Translations under genes and position numbers: made by a program | Source of the DNA: Asterochloris sp. CNOR1 | Taxonomy: Eukaryota > Chlorophyta > Trebouxiophyceae > Trebouxiales > Trebouxiaceae | Direction of reading: 5' to 3' | DNA length: 64,000 nt | NCBI GenBank assembly: GCA_963969365.1 | Contig: OZ017761.1 | Location: 2,046,001-2,110,000, forward strand | The notes under the pieces: generated by a model | Seen by the model: the letters and a program-made list of their open reading frames with translations, nothing else | Told to the model about the DNA's origin: nothing | Databases searched by the model: none | Part shown: positions 59,459 through 64,000 of the stretch, one piece after another | Position numbering within the stretch: position 1 is the first letter of the stretch | Layout of the letters: every line of letters begins with the position of its first letter

Positions 59459-62400
59459 ATGCCCCCAGTGGTGGCGTATTACTATGATGAGGAGCTAGGT
59501 ATGCAGCGCAGAGCTCTGCTGAGGTGTCTTGCCGTATGGCAACCCAGCAGGCCCACCCGGGGCGCCTTGTGCCCTGCTGCTGGTCAAGCGCACACCATCG
59601 CTGCCCCTCTGACTGCAGGCAACTTCAACTTCGGCGGGGGCAACCCCATGCGCCCTCACCGCGTGCGCCTGACGCACAGCCTGGTTGACAACTACCAGCT
59701 GACCAAGGAGCTCCTGGTCCACCGACCTAACATGCGGACTGCGGGGGAGCTCCAGATGTTTCACGCAGACGGTGAGAAGCTGGGGCCACAGCCTGGGTGC
59801 ACTGGTGCACACGCAAGATGGGCTGGGCGTTTTGAGGTGTGTCTCCCAGAGGCCCGGTTCAGCTCTTGCAGGCATCGGAGTCAGCACCTGTCAGGCATGC
59901 ACAGAGTGGGACGGCTCCAGAGTTTGGCATAGCTTTCAAGAAGGGCCTGCCATGGGAAGTTAGGAGTGGGTGTCTGTCAGAGCCCAGCCGCTTTACAGTG
60001 CTCCAAAAGCAGAACTGAAAACGCTGGGAGTCTGCTCCTTCTGGTTGCCACCTGCACAGCAGCATTGTGGCTTATACAGACAGAGGGAGAGCTCTGAATT
60101 CACACAGAAGGGGAGGCTTGGTGACGCCAGCAGCGACAGATGTTGTGTGCTGGGGAGCATGCCCTGAGAATGCTTCAACCAGGCGCCAGGCAGGGGTTCT
60201 CAACAAGGCAAGCGAGGCCTGTCAGGCATGTGGGCGGCAGAGGAGTTCAGATCACTGACACAAATGGCAAGGTCAGTGGATAGGGCAGCGCTGCTAGTGC
60301 ATTTGAGCTGGGGCCATGCAGGCCCCCTCCCTGCTCCTTCAGGGCTACATGACCTGCCGGCGGGCATGAGCCTGATAACCCATGTCGCCCCCGTGACGAC
60401 ACCACTCTGGCTGATGCTGTCTATGAAGTCCTGCAGACTGTGGCCTGCGGCCAGGAAGCCTGCCACGCCCGCACACAAGGGGCTGCCGGCATGCATGGCT
60501 CCGCTGACACTGCATGGCTTTGCCCAGGGAACGCACTGCACAGAAGGCGGCTGGGGCAGGACTTGTCACTGTCTTTGACAGAGACGGCGATACTGGAAGG
60601 CGTGCAGGCCTGCTTGCAGGGTTCTGGTGCAGGTGAAGGCAGCGCGCTGGGCCTGCAGGTCTTCCAAGCCCCTGGCTGGCAGGCAGGTGCTGAGGGTGGT
60701 GCAATGCATCGCCCTACATGCCTTGCACCCATGCAGCCAAATGCTGCACCTGTTCCTGCCTGCAGGCGTGCCCCCTGCCATGCCATGCCAGCTTCACAGT
60801 CAAGCTGCACTCACTGCACATTCTGCACTGTCCCTGCTCACAGGTCCACCAACTCTGCCCTACAGACAGACTGTCTGCACCAGATGCACTCTGTGGCCAG
60901 CGTGAACCCCCAAGGACCAGGCAGAGGCTTCTGGGGCGCATGACCTGCATATCTGACACCAAGCAGCGCTGGCATCTCCGCCTGCGCACTGCAGCAAGTC
61001 ACCTGTCCGTTGGGCCCCTAAATCACTGAGCAATGACCCTGAAGTTGAGCCGTGCCCCTGCTGCCTGCAGACTACGTCAACTTCCTGGCCAGCGTGACGC
61101 CAGAGAACCAGGACGAGTTCCTGGCGCAGATGCGGCGCTTCAACCTGGGGGCCGTGGGCGAGGCCGACTGCCCCGTCTTTGACGGTCTCTTTGAGTATTG
61201 CCGGGTGGGTGCCGGGGCTGTTAGCGGTAGTGCTGCACAAGGGTGCTGGCAGCACTGCGCATGCTTGCAGCAGCTGCCCAGAGCCTCTGCCCCGCCAGCC
61301 CTACCAGATGACCTCCGCTGTGGCCCCTGCTGCAGGTCTACTCTGGGGGATCCGTAAATGGGGCAGCGCTCATGAACGCTGGTAAGGCAGACATCTGCCT
61401 CAACTGGTCAGGTAAGGCCTGTTGCCTGCACCTGCTGCACTGCCACACTGCTGCGCTATGACGGCAGTCTGCACTGAGTTTGCCTTTGCTGTCCCAGACT
61501 CAATGCAAATTCTGTTCCAGTGCCACACTGCTGCATTATGCTTTGAGTCTGCAGGCAGTTTGCCTTTGTTGTCCTAGACTCAGTGCAAATGCTGTTCCAG
61601 TTCTTGGGCTTTCAGACTTTTGCTGGTTCAAAGATTGTCATGCACCCCTTTGCCCCTATCAGTATCTCCCACCCCATGCAGGTGGCATGCATCATGCCAA
61701 GAAAGCAGAGGCTTCAGGCTTCTGTTATGTGAATGACATTGTGCTGGCCATTCTGGAGCTGCTCAAGAAGCATGACAGGTGGGGCCACTAGGGCTGTCAG
61801 TTCTTGGGGACTCAACTGAGGCACTGAGGCAGGGAGGCAGGGCGTGTTTAGGCACGACATGCACATGGCATCCATTCAGACTACAATCAAACAGCCCCTG
61901 TACCTGCCCATTGTGTATGGCTTGCTTTGTGGTCTCATGCTGGGGTGCCTGTTGGCAGAAATGTTTTTGGGAATGTTCTTGTGGCCTGCTGTGCATGCTG
62001 CTGAGGGCAGCAGCTCATCTGCCATTCTGCTTTTCATCCTGCAGTTGGCTATGTGTGGGTCTTGTGCTGAAGGGGCTGCATGATCAGATATTTGTGTGGA
62101 CGATCCTGCTCAGGGATGCATTTTTGCTCATCACTCTGGACGTCGCCCCTGGCTGCTCACAAGTCGACATGCTCCCTGCAGGGTGCTGTATGTCGACATT
62201 GACATCCACCACGGCGACGGCGTGGAGGAAGCATTTTATTCCACTGAACGCGTTATGACTGTCAGCTTTCACAAGTATGGGGACTTCTTCCCAGGTGAGA
62301 GACTCTCATCAGATCACGCTCCAGGAGGCAGCATGGATGGCCCTCAACAAATGCTGCAGTGTGGCCATCCTGTGCAGCAGTACACTCTGCTCAGCTCCTG

Positions 62401-64000
62401 GTTCTGCATTGGCCAGTCTTCCTTGTGGTCAGGCCAGGCGTGCAGTCGGGCAAAATGTGTGTAGGTGCTGGCATCTGTGTGGGTGCTAGCAGCTCTCCTG
62501 GCCAAGCAAAGCATTGAGATTCACATGTGGGCTGGGACACAGTGCAGCAGCCGCTCCCCCTCACATGACCTGAGCCCTGCAGGCACTGGCGCCACGGAGG
62601 ACATCGGTGTGGGGCGGGGTACCAACTACTCTGTCAACGTGCCACTGGCGGAGGGCATGGACGATGAGAGCTACCACTTCATGTTTGAGCCCATCATGCA
62701 GCAGGTGGGGCATGGTGTCCTTGTCTTTGGTTTGGCTGGCTGTCTGCCAGCCCATGCAGCAGGACTGGCAGCCTCCCTCCTGTTTGGCTTGCTCAAGGGG
62801 CAAGCGACTTGTGTCAGCAGAGCTTGTGGCTGGCTGCACTTGCGGGGACTGCTGCATTGCTGCACACAGACCTCCTTCTGGAGCCTGCACTGCTGCACTG
62901 TTGCCCAGCCTGGTGGGGGGTCTGCAGCAAATGATCCTTGGCTGACAGGGCTTATCTGGCGCCTCAGCTCACCATACCGGGCATGAAGGGCGACAGGAGG
63001 GTTTCTAGCCTCTGGCTTGTGTGGCTGGCGTCCCCTACTCTTGTGCCAGACCTGCAAGGCGGGCCTGCTCTACCTGCCTGGCTGCTGTGTTGAAGGCAGT
63101 CCCTCTTCTGCAAAAACCTCGCAGGTCATGGTGAAGCTCTGCCCAGGCGCTGCCCCAGTCAAGATGCATTTCACCCAGCCAGATCTCCCTGCACCTCAGC
63201 CACCTTGTCTGCTGCAGGTGGTGGAGGGGTGCAGCCCAGCACCATCATAGTTTGAGGGGGTTGTTGACAACCTAACTGACTGCAGACACTTACTGTCAGG
63301 AGCACCTCCACTGCAGGTGATGGAGAAGTTCCAGCCAGGAGCCATTGTGGTGTGTGGGGGCGCTGACTCCTTGTCAGGGGACCGCCTGGGCTGCTTCAAC
63401 CTCAGCCTGGACGGGCACTCCCACTGCGTGGAGTTCCTGGCCAAGTTTCAAGTGCCCATGCTCGTGTTGGGGGGAGGTGAGCGTGAGACTGGACGTTGCC
63501 AGACCGGACTGAGTTGACCTGCCACGCTCCCCAGGGACGCGAGATTGTAGAGTTTCTGGGATCATTATGTTCTTTGGCCAGTTCCAAGTGCACAGGCTCG
63601 TGTTTTGGGGAGGTGAGTGTGAGACTGGAGGTTGGCAGACAGAGCAGAGTCGACCCACCATGCTGGTCTCTGGGGATCGCATGCTTGCTGTGTTTTGTAG
63701 CTGTGTGAAACGGCGTTGCTTCTTGGGGGAACAGGTAGAGATGATGTGGGAGTCTAGCTGCGCAGTGCAGACTGGTCTGAAGACTCCTGACATGGCTGCG
63801 CCCCTGCCAGACCCTGCTTGAATGCTGTGGTGCCAGCTCCAATGCATTTAGGGCACAGCTTGCTTGCGGGCATCCTGCTGAGCTCAATTGGTTCGGTGAG
63901 ACAATCATTTGGAGCCACCACAAACAGCTAGACTTATCTCTCTGCCTGCAGGCGGGTACACCATGCGCAACGTGGCGCGCTGCTGGTGCTACGAGACAGG
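59459..64000 (+). CDS. RPD3: Class I (RPD3-type) histone deacetylase, cut by the right edge
   Basis: Nine exons in the window: 59459-59498, 59619-59771, 61071-61204, 61336-61411, 61682-61778, 62182-62294, 62583-62704, 63317-63476, 63952-end. They give about 315 residues in frame. The enzyme removes acetyl groups from histone lysines in nuclear corepressor complexes, using zinc. N-terminus [20 protein letters not shown] matches the short class I start. Catalytic features are all present: [20 protein letters not shown] (His-His pair), [19 protein letters not shown] (zinc-binding Asp and His), [18 protein letters not shown] (zinc-binding Asp) and [14 protein letters not shown] (catalytic Tyr). 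The C-terminal part lies outside. The second intron is 1.3 kb. Introns around exons 5 and 8 hold tandem copies, including copies of exon edges. Confidence 0.96.
61441..61600 (+). repeat. 80-bp tandem duplication in an HDAC intron
   Basis: Two adjacent 80-base units, 61441-61520 and 61521-61600. Both start TGCCACACTGCTGC and end in TCTGTTCCAG or GCTGTTCCAG, about 85 percent identical. Each ends in TTCCAG, which looks like a splice acceptor, but the exon used is at 61682. Confidence 0.9.
63212..63345 (+). repeat. Intronic copy of the acceptor and start of HDAC exon 8
   Basis: CTGCAGGTGGTGGAGGGGTG then CAGCCCAGCACCATCATAGT at about 63212-63251 parallels the true acceptor and exon start CTGCAGGTGATGGAGAAGTT then CCAGCCAGGAGCCATTGTGG at about 63311-63350. 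Offset about 99 bases; the copy is not open as an exon. Confidence 0.8.
63440..63650 (+). repeat. Copy of the 3' end and donor of HDAC exon 8
   Basis: The end of exon 8 and its donor (GGCCAAGTTTCAAGTGCCCA, TGCTCGTGTTGGGGGGAG/GTGAGCGTGAGACTGGA, about 63439-63493) recur about 137 bases downstream inside the intron (GGCCAGTTCCAAGTGCACAG, GCTCGTGTTTTGGGGAG/GTGAGTGTGAGACTGGA, about 63576-63630). The copy includes a complete, good-looking GTGAGT donor. Confidence 0.85.

Overview
The window looks like nuclear DNA of a green alga, most likely a trebouxiophyte-type chlorophyte. Genes are split into 4-11 short exons. Introns are short to medium, almost all end in CTGCAG or TGCAG, and exons are GC-rich. 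The proteins read as plant-lineage types: an arginine-rich tandem CCCH zinc-finger protein, a plant-type phosphate translocator, a plastid-targeted acetyltransferase and a plastid-targeted small membrane protein. Exon models were built by hand by matching splice sites and reading phase. Where I say a model closes, every junction keeps frame from ATG to stop.

Layout. (1) 1-1846, + strand: last two exons of a gene cut by the left edge, preceded by a ten-copy minisatellite. (2) 2403-8516 +: RR-TZF CCCH zinc-finger protein. (3) 9159-15987 -: U2AF large subunit. (4) 16113-18732 +: UCH-family ubiquitin hydrolase. (5) 18807-23570 -: sugar-phosphate/nucleotide-sugar-type translocator. (6) 23869-25344 +: plastid GNAT acetyltransferase. 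(7) 25611-29568 -: tubulin-tyrosine-ligase-like protein. (8) 29655-30553 +: plastid single-span membrane protein of unknown function. (9) 31134-33922 +: GT92/DUF23 glycosyltransferase. (10) 34180-36735 +: TRAP-alpha. (11) 37587-42885 -: Sel1-repeat protein with one frame problem. (12) 43.2-52.9 kb: gene-poor, decayed segment with a broken tyrosine-recombinase gene on + and a set of unrecognised coding remnants on -. (13) 53442-58643 +: amidase-signature enzyme. (14) 59459-64000 +: class I histone deacetylase, cut by the right edge.

The host genes are ordinary cellular functions (RNA binding and splicing, ubiquitin, ER translocation, glycosylation, plastid, chromatin) and do not form one pathway. 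Several lie head to head with short shared upstream regions (U2AF/UCH 125 bp, translocator/GNAT 298 bp, TTL/plastid protein 86 bp).

The most unusual feature is structural. In most of the genes, one or more introns carry degenerate tandem copies of their own 3' end: the branch/pyrimidine region, the AG and the first 20-60 bases of the next exon. Copy number ranges from one extra to about ten (1-620). In the HDAC gene an exon's 3' end plus donor is copied as well. This recurrent duplication of splice-site-bearing exon edges is the best candidate here for something not well described.
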